Part shown: positions 15,959 to 23,526 of the stretch, piece after piece
Layout: each line of letters begins with the position of its first letter
Numbering within the stretch: the stretch's first letter is position 1
Source: Hymenobacter translucens
GTDB lineage: Bacteria; Bacteroidota; Bacteroidia; Cytophagales; Hymenobacteraceae
Assembly (NCBI RefSeq): GCF_020685205.1
Contig: NZ_JAJERB010000007.1
Location: 62,001-126,000 of the forward strand
Length of the DNA: 64,000 bases
Direction of reading: 5' to 3'
Position numbers and translations under genes: made by a program
The notes under the pieces: generated by a model
Database searches by the model: none
Told to the model about the DNA's origin: nothing
Seen by the model: the letters and a program-made list of their open reading frames with translations, nothing else

Positions 15959-18900
15959 ATGAACAAACCCAACAAAGTTCTCGTCCTCGGCTCGGGCGCC
16001 CTCAAAATCGGCGAGGCCGGCGAGTTCGACTACTCCGGCTCCCAGGCCCTCAAGGCGCTGAAAGAGGAAGGCATCCGCACCATTCTCATCAACCCCAACA
16101 TTGCTACCGTGCAGACGTCGGACAACATTGCCGACGACGTGTACTTCCTGCCCGTGACGCCCTACTTCGTGGAGGAGGTCATTAAAAAGGAACAGCCCGA
16201 CGGCATTCTGGTGGCCTTTGGCGGGCAGACGGCCCTGAACTGCGCCGTGGCTCTGTTCCGCGCCGGCGTGTTTGAGAAGTATAACGTGCAGGTGCTGGGT
16301 ACGCCCGTGCAGAGCATCATCGACACCGAGGACCGGGACATCTTCAAGGAGAAGCTCGACCAGATCGGCGTGCTTTCGGCCCGCAGCGTGGCCGTGACCA
16401 CGATGGACGACGCCATGGCCGCCGGGCAGACCATCGGCTTCCCGATTATCGTGCGGGCGGCGTTTGCCCTGGGTGGCCTGGGCAGCGGCTTTGCCAACAA
16501 CCCCGACGAGCTGCGGGCCCTGGCCCAGCAGGCCTTCACAACCTCCGACCAGATTCTGGTGGAAGAGTCGCTGAAGGGCTGGAAGGAAGTGGAGTATGAA
16601 GTGGTGCGCGACCAGTACGACAACTGCATCACGGTCTGCAACATGGAGAACTTCGACCCCATCGGCATTCACACCGGGGAAAGCATCGTAGTAGCTCCGT
16701 CGCAGACGCTAAGTAACCGCGAGTACCACAAGCTGCGCAGCATCGGCATCCAAACCATTCGCCACCTGGGCATCGTGGGCGAGTGCAACATTCAGTACGC
16801 CCTGGACCCGGTGTCGGAAGACTACCGCGTGATTGAGGTGAATGCCCGCTTGTCGCGCTCCTCGGCTCTGGCTTCCAAGGCTACGGGCTACCCGCTGGCG
16901 TTTGTGGCGGCCAAGCTGAGCCTGGGCTATTCGCTGGCCGAGCTGAAAAACAGCGTGACGCAGACCACATCGGCCTTTTTCGAGCCGGCGCTGGACTACG
17001 TGGTGGTGAAGCTGCCGCGCTGGGATTTGGGCAAGTTCGAGGGCGTGAACCGGCAGATCGGCTCGGCCATGAAAAGCGTGGGCGAGGTAATGGCCATCGG
17101 CAAGTCGTTCGAAGAAGCCATTCAGAAAGGCCTGCGGATGCTGGACACCGGCAAGCGCGGCTTCGTGGCCAACAAGCCCGAGGACGTAAACTCGGCCACC
17201 ATCGACAAGCTGCTGAGCGAACCGAACGAGGAGCGCATCTTCGCCATCAACCTGGCCTTCGAGGCTGGCTATACGCTCGAGCAGGTCCACAAGCTGACGC
17301 GCATCGACCACTGGTTTCTACAGCGACTGTACACCATCTTTCAGCTGGGCAACAAGCTCGCCGAGGGCCGCGCCGCCGGCCTTGACGGGCTGGAAACCAC
17401 CTTGCTGCGCGACGCGAAAAAAGCCGGCTTCTCGGATCAGCAGATTGCCGTGAAGCTGCTCGGCGAGGGCGACGTAAAGGCCGACGAGCTGCTGGTGCGG
17501 GCCCGCCGCAAGGCCCTGGGCGTGGTGCCGGTCATCAAGCAGATCGACACGCTGGCGGCTGAGTTTCCGGCCAAAACCAACTACCTCTACAGCACCTACC
17601 ACGGCACCGAAAACGACCTGGACCCCGAAACCGACAAGTCGGTGCTGGTCTTGGGCTCGGGCGTGTACCGCATCGGAAGCTCCGTGGAGTTCGACTGGTG
17701 CGGGGTGCAGGCCGTGCAGACGGCTTCACAGGAAGGCTACAAGACCATCATCATCAACTACAACCCCGAAACCGTCTCAACCGACTACGATGTGAGCGAC
17801 CGGCTTTACTTCGAGGAGCTGAGCTTTGAGCGGGTGATGGACATCCTGGACTTCGAGCAGCCCCAGGGCGTGATTCTGAGCACCGGCGGACAGATTCCCA
17901 ACAACCTCGCCACCCGCCTCGAAGAAGCCCAGGCCCCGATTCTGGGCACCTCGGCGGCCATGATTGACCAGGCGGAGAACCGCCACAAGTTCTCCTCCAT
18001 CATGGACGAGCTGGGCATCGCGCAGCCGCGCTGGAAAGAGCTGACTTCGCTCGACGCCATGCACCAGTTTGTGCAGGAAGTGGGCTTCCCGGTGTTGATC
18101 CGGCCCAGCTACGTGCTGTCGGGCGCGGCTATGAACGTGGTGTCGAACACCTTTGAGCTGGACAGCTTCCTGCAGACCGCCAAAGAGGTCAGCGCGGAGT
18201 ACCCGGTGGTGGTGTCGGAGTTTATCCAGGATGCCAAGGAAGTGGAGCTCGACGCGGTGGCCGACCACGGCGAAATCGTGAGCTACGCCATTTCCGAGCA
18301 CGTGGAGTTTGCCGGCGTCCACTCCGGTGATGCTACCATGTACTACCCGCCCCAGAAGCTGTACGTGGGCACCATCCGGAAGCTGAAAATCATTGCCGAG
18401 AAGATTGCCAAGCGCTACGAAATCAGCGGACCGTTCAACATCCAGTTCCTGGAAAAAGGCGGCGAAATCCGGGTGATTGAGTGCAACATCCGCGCCTCCC
18501 GCTCCTTTCCGTTCGTGTCGAAAGTATCAGGCCGCAACCTGATTCAGAAGGCTACCCAGGTGCTGCTGGGCAAGAAGGTGGAGCGCGACGAGAGTGAGCG
18601 GATCTACGACCTGCCCTTCGTGGGCGTGAAGGCCCCGCAGTTCTCCTTCACCCGCCTGCCCGGTGCCGACCCGGTGATGCGCGTGGACATGGTGAGCACC
18701 GGCGAAGTGGGCTGCCTGGGCGACACGGCCGAGGAGGCGCTGCTGAAGTCGATGCTGAGTGTGGGCTACAGGATTCCCCAGAAAACGGTGCTGATTTCCG
18801 GCGGACCGCTCAAGTCGAAGGTGGCGCTGCTGTCGGCCGTAGAGCTGCTGGTGCGCAAAGGCTATCAGATCTACGCCACCCAGGGCACCCACCGCTTCTT

Positions 18901-19189
18901 CGCCGAAAACGGCGTGCCGTCGAGCCTGCTCTACTGGCCCGACGAGCTGCAGGAGCCCAACGTGCTGACCTACCTGAAGGAAAAGAAGATCGACCTGGTC
19001 ATCAACATCCCCAAGAACCTCTCGAAGGGCGAGCTGGACAACGACTACAAAATCCGCCGCACGGCCGTGGATCAGGGGGTTGGCCTGCTCACCAATGCCC
19101 GCCTGGCCAAAGCCTTTATCCAGGCTTTCTGCACGCTGGAAATGCAGGACCTGAAAATCAAGAGCTGGAACGAGTACAAGGCGATGTAA
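15959..19189 (+). CDS. carB: Carbamoyl-phosphate synthase large subunit
   Basis: 1076 residues, full length. Two homologous ATP-grasp halves are visible. The first starts KVLVLGSGALKIGEAGEF near residue 6 and the second SVLVLGSGVYRIGSSVEF near 558. An MGS-like allosteric domain forms the last 130 or so residues, containing YATQGTHRFFAENG. It makes carbamoyl phosphate from bicarbonate, ammonia and 2 ATP for ArgF' and for pyrimidines. Each half retains its ATP-grasp core with no frameshift. Confidence 0.97.
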   Translation: MNKPNKVLVLGSGALKIGEAGEFDYSGSQALKALKEEGIRTILINPNIATVQTSDNIADDVYFLPVTPYFVEEVIKKEQPDGILVAFGGQTALNCAVALFRAGVFEKYNVQVLGTPVQSIIDTEDRDIFKEKLDQIGVLSARSVAVTTMDDAMAAGQTIGFPIIVRAAFALGGLGSGFANNPDELRALAQQAFTTSDQILVEESLKGWKEVEYEVVRDQYDNCITVCNMENFDPIGIHTGESIVVAPSQTLSNREYHKLRSIGIQTIRHLGIVGECNIQYALDPVSEDYRVIEVNARLSRSSALASKATGYPLAFVAAKLSLGYSLAELKNSVTQTTSAFFEPALDYVVVKLPRWDLGKFEGVNRQIGSAMKSVGEVMAIGKSFEEAIQKGLRMLDTGKRGFVANKPEDVNSATIDKLLSEPNEERIFAINLAFEAGYTLEQVHKLTRIDHWFLQRLYTIFQLGNKLAEGRAAGLDGLETTLLRDAKKAGFSDQQIAVKLLGEGDVKADELLVRARRKALGVVPVIKQIDTLAAEFPAKTNYLYSTYHGTENDLDPETDKSVLVLGSGVYRIGSSVEFDWCGVQAVQTASQEGYKTIIINYNPETVSTDYDVSDRLYFEELSFERVMDILDFEQPQGVILSTGGQIPNNLATRLEEAQAPILGTSAAMIDQAENRHKFSSIMDELGIAQPRWKELTSLDAMHQFVQEVGFPVLIRPSYVLSGAAMNVVSNTFELDSFLQTAKEVSAEYPVVVSEFIQDAKEVELDAVADHGEIVSYAISEHVEFAGVHSGDATMYYPPQKLYVGTIRKLKIIAEKIAKRYEISGPFNIQFLEKGGEIRVIECNIRASRSFPFVSKVSGRNLIQKATQVLLGKKVERDESERIYDLPFVGVKAPQFSFTRLPGADPVMRVDMVSTGEVGCLGDTAEEALLKSMLSVGYRIPQKTVLISGGPLKSKVALLSAVELLVRKGYQIYATQGTHRFFAENGVPSSLLYWPDELQEPNVLTYLKEKKIDLVINIPKNLSKGELDNDYKIRRTAVDQGVGLLTNARLAKAFIQAFCTLEMQDLKIKSWNEYKAM

Positions 19190-19219
19190 ACGGCATGGCG
19201 TTCTGGTGGAAGACACAAT

Positions 19220-19333
19220 AGAACGTCATGCTGAGCGAAGTCGAAGCATCTCTACCGCTTCGTCGGATTAGTAATCACAACGAAGCGGTAGAGATGCTTC
19301 GGCTCCACTCCGTTTCGCTCAGCATGACGTTCT
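19220..19333. repeat. Complete GTCATGCTGAGCG palindrome (114 bp)
   Basis: The outer arms agaacgtcatgctgagcgaa and the right-end copy (19314-19333) are reverse complements. The inner gaagcatctctaccgcttcg pairs with cgaagcggtagagatgcttc. It is the most symmetrical copy in the window and sits immediately upstream of the GIY-YIG gene. Confidence 0.92.
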
Positions 19334-19356
19334 GATTTTCTTCGTATCGTAGTCGG

Positions 19357-19647
19357 ATGTACGTCTATATCCTGACCAATCCCACCAAAACTGTCCTGTA
19401 CATCGGCGTCACCAACGACCTGACGCGTCGTCTCTATAAGCACAGCAGCGGCCGGGGCGAGGCGGGTAAGTTCACCGGCCGGTATCAGACGGATTTACTG
19501 GTGTACTTCGAAGTCTGCCCGGATGCAAAGCAAGCCATTGCGCGGGAAAAGCAGCTGAAAGGCTGGACGCGTAGTAAGAAAGATGCTTTGATCACGGCAT
19601 TTAATCCAGACTGGCAGCCGATTGATTTTGAAACCTGGGCTGGCTAA
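19357..19647 (+). CDS. Small GIY-YIG nuclease-domain protein
   Basis: 96 residues, the whole protein being one GIY-YIG domain (UPF0213/YhbQ-like). It starts MYVYILTNPTKTVLYIGVTNDLTRRL, shown here in two parts: VYIL replaces GIY, and YIG lies at residues 20-22 with a nearby conserved Arg. The probable metal-binding Glu is in AIAREKQLKGW. The single-domain form has no DNA-recognition module. It lies between carB and argF', bordered by a full palindrome upstream and a half palindrome 3 bases after its stop. A repeat-linked or mobile origin is inferred. Confidence 0.88.
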   Translation: MYVYILTNPTKTVLYIGVTNDLTRRLYKHSSGRGEAGKFTGRYQTDLLVYFEVCPDAKQAIAREKQLKGWTRSKKDALITAFNPDWQPIDFETWAG

Positions 19648-19650
19648 CTC

Positions 19651-19695
19651 CAACGAAGCGGTAGAGATGCTTCGACAAGCTCAGCATGACGTTCT
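19651..19695. repeat. Right-half copy of the GTCATGCTGAGCG repeat
   Basis: Positions 19651-19674 are identical to 19278-19301, and 19680-19695 to 19318-19333. The GIY-YIG gene is therefore flanked by direct copies of the same half element. Confidence 0.9.
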
Positions 19696-19725
19696 TTTAG
19701 GACTAGCAGCCACTTAACACCCCAC

Positions 19726-20670
19726 ATGAAAAACTTCACCTCCTTCGCCGATGCGGGCGACTATAAGGCCCTGTTACGGCAAGCCCTGGAAATCAAGGCG
19801 AACCCCTTCGGCTACCAGCACATCGGCAAAAACAAAACCGTCGGGCTGATCTTCTTCAACCCCAGCCTGCGCACCCGGCTCAGCTCCATCAAGGCGGCAT
19901 ACAACCTCGGCGCCCAGGCCTGGGTGCTCAACGCCGGGGCGGATTCCTGGACTTTGGAAATGGCTGATGGCGCGGTGATGAACGGCGGTACGCAGGAGCA
20001 CATCAAGGAAGCCATTGCGGTGATGAGCCAGTACTGCGACGTGCTGGGCGTGCGCACGTTTCCCACGCTCAAGGACAAGGCTGAGGACTACGAAGAGGTC
20101 GTGTTCAATAAGATCCTGAAGTACGCCACGGTGCCGGTCATCAGCCTGGAAAGCGCCACGCTCCACCCCCTGCAGTCGTTTGCCGACCTGATTACGGTGG
20201 CCGAGCACAAGCAGAAAGAGCGCGTAAAGGTTGTGCTGACCTGGGCTCCGCACGTGCGCGCCCTGCCCCAGTGCGTGCCCAACTCGTTCTGCGACTGGTT
20301 CGCGGAAATCGACTGGATAGACTTCGTCATCACCCACCCCGAGGGCTACGAGCTGGACCCCAAGTTCACCAAGGGCGCCCGCATCGAGTACGATCAGAAA
20401 AATGCCCTCGAAGGCGCCGACTTTGTGCAAGCCAAGAACTGGAGCAGCTACCAGGACTACGGTCAGGTCCTGAGCAACGACCCGAGCTGGATGCTCACGC
20501 CCGGGCATATGGCGGATACCAACGACGCCAAATTTCTGCACTGCCTGCCCGTGCGCCGCAACGTGGAAGTGTCCGATGCCATCCTGGACTCGCCCAACTC
20601 CCTGGTAATTCAGGAAGCCGGCAACCGCGTCTTCTCGATGCAGACGGTGCTGCACGAGCTGCTGAAGTAG
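19726..20670 (+). CDS. argF': N-acylornithine carbamoyltransferase (ArgF')
   Basis: 314 residues, transcarbamylase fold. The carbamoyl phosphate loop is FFNPSLRTR (43-51), with SLRTR in place of STRTR. HPLQSFADLIT near 152 and the C-terminal HCLPVRRNVEVSD are typical of N-acetyl/N-succinylornithine transcarbamylases, not of ordinary ornithine OTCase. The residue that sets acetyl versus succinyl preference (Glu92 in Xanthomonas, Pro90 in Bacteroides fragilis, by my alignment from memory) is Gln90 here (GTQEH). Overall sequence is closer to the Bacteroides enzyme. It makes N-acylcitrulline for the M20 deacylase. Confidence 0.93.
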   Translation: MKNFTSFADAGDYKALLRQALEIKANPFGYQHIGKNKTVGLIFFNPSLRTRLSSIKAAYNLGAQAWVLNAGADSWTLEMADGAVMNGGTQEHIKEAIAVMSQYCDVLGVRTFPTLKDKAEDYEEVVFNKILKYATVPVISLESATLHPLQSFADLITVAEHKQKERVKVVLTWAPHVRALPQCVPNSFCDWFAEIDWIDFVITHPEGYELDPKFTKGARIEYDQKNALEGADFVQAKNWSSYQDYGQVLSNDPSWMLTPGHMADTNDAKFLHCLPVRRNVEVSDAILDSPNSLVIQEAGNRVFSMQTVLHELLK

Positions 20671-20741
20671 GCTGGTGCTTGTAGCAGCCGGCGCATACAA
20701 ACCGAAAGTTAACGTAGCCGAGGACGGTTCTCTGTTACCCG

Positions 20742-20779
20742 AAAAAGCCCATTACCGCACCGCAGGTAATGGGCTTTTT
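20742..20779. terminator. Rho-independent terminator after argF'
   Basis: AAAAAGCCCATTACC and GGTAATGGGCTTTTT are exact complements with an 8-base loop, and A/T runs serve both strands. Confidence 0.9.
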
Positions 20780-20900
20780 GAATAGACAGGCATTAAACGA
20801 AGGGGCCGCTCAGCTTTGCTGGTCAGAACGACACCCGTTTTCGCGTGACAGGACCCGACGACGCTTCTTCACTGGGCTTGTCGAACTGCTTTGCAGGCGT

Positions 20901-20991
20901 GTACAACTTTTTTAAACTTTATAAATCACTTGTACACCATCATCTGTGATTTTGTACAAGTCGTCGGCGATTTTGTAAATCACTTGTACAA
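20901..20991. repeat. Cluster of GTACA motifs with a duplicated 14-mer
   Basis: AAATCACTTGTACA occurs at 20923-20936 and 20977-20990. Inverted TTGTACAAG is at 20952-20960 and GTACAAC at 20901-20907. ACTTGTAC and GTACAAGT form inverted pairs in an AT-rich block. Confidence 0.65.
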
Positions 20992-21058
20992 CTACCCAAC
21001 GATTAACTTCTTGGTAGCCGTGGGAGCTAAACCAGGCTGACGTCAACTACACCCAACT

Positions 21059-21931
21059 TTAGTACGTCTTGGTCATATCGGCCGGAACTACCAGCACGAA
21101 GTCGGCTTTCTGCTGATTCTCCTTGTCCAGCTTGCTCAGCTGCTCCTGCGTGACGGTGCTGATGGTGCGGATACGCAGCCCCGGCTCGGCCTGGCGCAGG
21201 TACCAGACGATGCCGTCGAAGTTGTCGGAGTGGTAGCTTCCGTTGACGTGCAGCAGCAACTGCCCGGGCTGGCGGCTCTGGCGGATGAAGTGGGCCATAG
21301 TAGCATCTTTGAGGGCCTGGGCCTGGATGATGTTCTGGGTGGCGGCGCTGTGCGCCCCGTCGGCGCCGAACATTCTGGCCATGTTCTGGTAGCCGGGCAG
21401 GGTGAAATCGACCTTGATCGGCAAGGGAACCAGCCACTGCTTTTCCTCGGCGGGCAGCGCGTCCAGCGCCGTCAGGCCGCCCCTGGCGACCTGGGTGGCA
21501 TAGCGGCGGGGCACGTTGGTGCCCACTACCCGCAGCTTCTGCTGCCGGGCCAGCTGCAGCAGGGGCTTGTAGTCGGTGTCGTAGTTGGGCCAGGGCCGGC
21601 TGCCTTCGGCAAAAGCTTTGTCGTCGAGCTCGCCCACGTTGTACTGCTGCACCAGGGGCTGCACGTCGCGCTCAAACATTTCCAGGCCCAGCACCAGCTC
21701 GCCGGCCTTGCGCCGGGCCAGGTCGCGGAGCACCTGCAGCTCCAGCCAGTGGGCCATCGGGTCGTTGTGCTGCTCCCCGAACAGCACCACGTCAGCCTGG
21801 GTTAGCTCTTTGATCATCGGCTCGTAGCCGACGGCTTTCCCGGAGGCCGTGAACAGGCGGTAGGCCGGCTTGTCGTCGGAGCGGAAGGCGAGCAAGAAAA
21901 GCAGCAGGGGAAGCAGGGCAAGGCGGGACAT
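21059..21931 (-). CDS. ChaN-like haem/iron uptake protein
   Basis: 290 residues with an N-terminal signal segment (LALLPLLLFLLAF) but no lipobox cysteine. The ChaN/DUF399 hallmarks are VLFGEQHNDPMAHW at 49-62 and LGLEMFERDVQP near 82. Members bind haem or take part in iron acquisition at the envelope; in this organism the role is unproven. A terminator from the upstream exporter gene precedes it, so it is likely transcribed alone. Confidence 0.85.
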   Translation of the reverse strand: MSRLALLPLLLFLLAFRSDDKPAYRLFTASGKAVGYEPMIKELTQADVVLFGEQHNDPMAHWLELQVLRDLARRKAGELVLGLEMFERDVQPLVQQYNVGELDDKAFAEGSRPWPNYDTDYKPLLQLARQQKLRVVGTNVPRRYATQVARGGLTALDALPAEEKQWLVPLPIKVDFTLPGYQNMARMFGADGAHSAATQNIIQAQALKDATMAHFIRQSRQPGQLLLHVNGSYHSDNFDGIVWYLRQAEPGLRIRTISTVTQEQLSKLDKENQQKADFVLVVPADMTKTY

Positions 21932-21982
21932 GCAAAGAAGACAGGCTCAGTTTTGGAAGGTGACGCAACCTCAACTTACGCA

Positions 21983-22016
21983 GAAAGCCCCGGCGCGGAG
22001 GGGCGTCGGGGCTTTC
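21983..22016 (-). terminator. Hairpin terminator of the ABC permease gene
   Basis: GAAAGCCCCG and CGGGGCTTTC arms lie about 27 bases after the permease stop on the minus strand. The T-run is short. Confidence 0.6.
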
Positions 22017-22042
22017 GGGCAGTGGAAGAGCTGGGGTGCAGG

Positions 22043-23383
22043 TCAGGCTTTATAGAAAAACCACTTCGACAGCTCCCCATAGGTCACCTTCTTGCCGTGC
22101 ATCAGGATGCCCACGCGGTAGATGCGGCTGGCAATCCAGATAGTAGCCAGGAAGCCGCCCACGAGCAGCAGCATCGAGAGCCCCAGCTGCCAGCCCGGCA
22201 CGCCGCCGAAGGGAATGCGCATCATCATGGCAATGGGCGAAGTCAGCGGAATCATCGACATCCAAGTGGCCACCGAGCCGTTGGGGTCCCGGATAATCAC
22301 GCTCTGGGCCACGATGATGGTGGCAATCAGCGGAATGGTGATGGGCATCATAAACTGCTGGGAGTCGGTTTCGCCGTCCACGGCCGAGCCTACAGCCCCG
22401 AACAATGCGCCGTAGAGCAGGTAGCCGCCCAGGAAGTAAAACAGGAAAGAGCCCAGGATCAGCGGTAGGTTCAGGTTGCCCATCGCCTTCAGTACACCGC
22501 CCTCCATGGCCTGGCTCATCTTGGCTTTCTCCTTAGCAGCCTCCTCCGGGGTGCGGGCCGAAGAAGCTGTAACCTGTTCCATCCGCTGCTCCGCCATGCC
22601 GGGTGCCCCGGTTACGGCTGCTACGGCCGTGGTAGCACCCCACGACAGCAGAATCCAGAGCATGAGCTGGGTGAGCCCCACGGCGGCAATGCCGAGCACT
22701 TTGCCCATCATCAGCTGAAAGGGCTTCACACTGGAGATAATAACTTCCACGATGCGGTTCGACTTCTCTTCCATCACCCCGCGCATGATCTGCACGCCGT
22801 AGAGGAAGATGAAAAAGTAAATCAGCATGGCCAGACCGAAAGCCACGCCGGTCGTCACGCCCGAGTTGCTGGCCTGTTCCCCGCCGGCTTCGTCGAGCTT
22901 GATTGAGCTGAGGTCCAGGTCCGACTTGGCCTTGTCAAGGGTGGTGCGGTCGATGCCCGACTGGCGGAGGCGGCTGGCCTCAATCTGGTTATCAACCGCG
23001 TTTTTGACCCGACGGGTCGTTTCCAGGTCGGCGTTTTCCCGCGATACCAGCTGCACGTCCCCGGGCTGGTCGAGGCGGAAGCCGGGAGGAATGATGAGCA
23101 GAGCCGTGTGCTTGCTTTTGCGGAAGCTGGCTTTGGCCGCTGCTACATCAGTGCCCACAAACTGGTAGTCGATTTTCTCCGACGTGGGTACCACGCCGCC
23201 AAACAGGTTGCCGGCATCCACGATTTCGACAATACGCTGCTTGGAGCCGGTTTTGGCCAGCAGAACCGGCCCCACCACGAGTCCTGCCATCAGCAGGGGC
23301 GTCAGCAGGGTCATCACGATAAAGCTTTTCTTGCGCACCCGGGTCAGGTATTCGCGCTGAATGATAAGCCAGATTTTGTCCAT
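22043..23383 (-). CDS. ABC-2 type exporter permease (NatB-like)
   Basis: 446 residues. One N-terminal helix (about 22-43, after REYLTRVRKKSF) is followed by a large extracytoplasmic domain (about 45-185) and five or more C-terminal helices. This is the NatB/YhaP layout of Na+ or drug exporters. MRGVMEEKSNRIVEVIISS is the conserved cytoplasmic loop of the family. The partner ATPase gene is just upstream, with a 143-base gap of degenerate repeats. The exported substrate cannot be told. Confidence 0.88.
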   Translation of the reverse strand: MDKIWLIIQREYLTRVRKKSFIVMTLLTPLLMAGLVVGPVLLAKTGSKQRIVEIVDAGNLFGGVVPTSEKIDYQFVGTDVAAAKASFRKSKHTALLIIPPGFRLDQPGDVQLVSRENADLETTRRVKNAVDNQIEASRLRQSGIDRTTLDKAKSDLDLSSIKLDEAGGEQASNSGVTTGVAFGLAMLIYFFIFLYGVQIMRGVMEEKSNRIVEVIISSVKPFQLMMGKVLGIAAVGLTQLMLWILLSWGATTAVAAVTGAPGMAEQRMEQVTASSARTPEEAAKEKAKMSQAMEGGVLKAMGNLNLPLILGSFLFYFLGGYLLYGALFGAVGSAVDGETDSQQFMMPITIPLIATIIVAQSVIIRDPNGSVATWMSMIPLTSPIAMMMRIPFGGVPGWQLGLSMLLLVGGFLATIWIASRIYRVGILMHGKKVTYGELSKWFFYKA

Positions 23384-23394
23384 GGGGAAAGAGG

Positions 23395-23526
23395 AGTTGG
23401 GAGCTAGGAGTTGGGAGGAGTCAGGAGTTGCTACGCAGGAGCTGGGAGTCGAAAGTTAGGAGCCAGAAGAAGTGGAAAACGGGAGTAACCCGACCGAATT
23501 CCCTCCTGACTTCTAGCTCCACACTA
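23395..23526. repeat. Low-complexity GGAGTTGGGAGCTAGGAG tract with an inverted partner
   Basis: Repeated gagttggga, gctaggag and gtcaggag words on the left are echoed by ctcctgac, ctagctcc and ctcctagc on the right (about 23503-23540), giving a degenerate long palindrome between the two exporter genes. Confidence 0.6.

Larger units (their letters stand above)
20671..21058. other. Gene-free region with terminator and TTGTACA repeats
   Basis: 388 bases between argF' and the ChaN-like gene (convergent). It contains the terminator at 20742-20779, then about 110 bases without signal, then an AT-rich block (20900-20995) with repeated GTACA words. No credible ORF was seen. Confidence 0.6.

Noticed and set aside
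19357..19647. GIY-YIG gene as a homing endonuclease inside an intron or intein
   Set aside because: Neither carB nor argF' is interrupted, and the protein has no DNA-binding module. Only the repeat association remains.
10453..19695. Repeat series as a CRISPR array
   Set aside because: Copies are kilobases apart, palindromic and variable, with genes between them and no uniform spacers or cas genes.
21059..21931. ChaN-like protein as a lipoprotein
   Set aside because: No lipobox cysteine follows the N-terminal hydrophobic segment.
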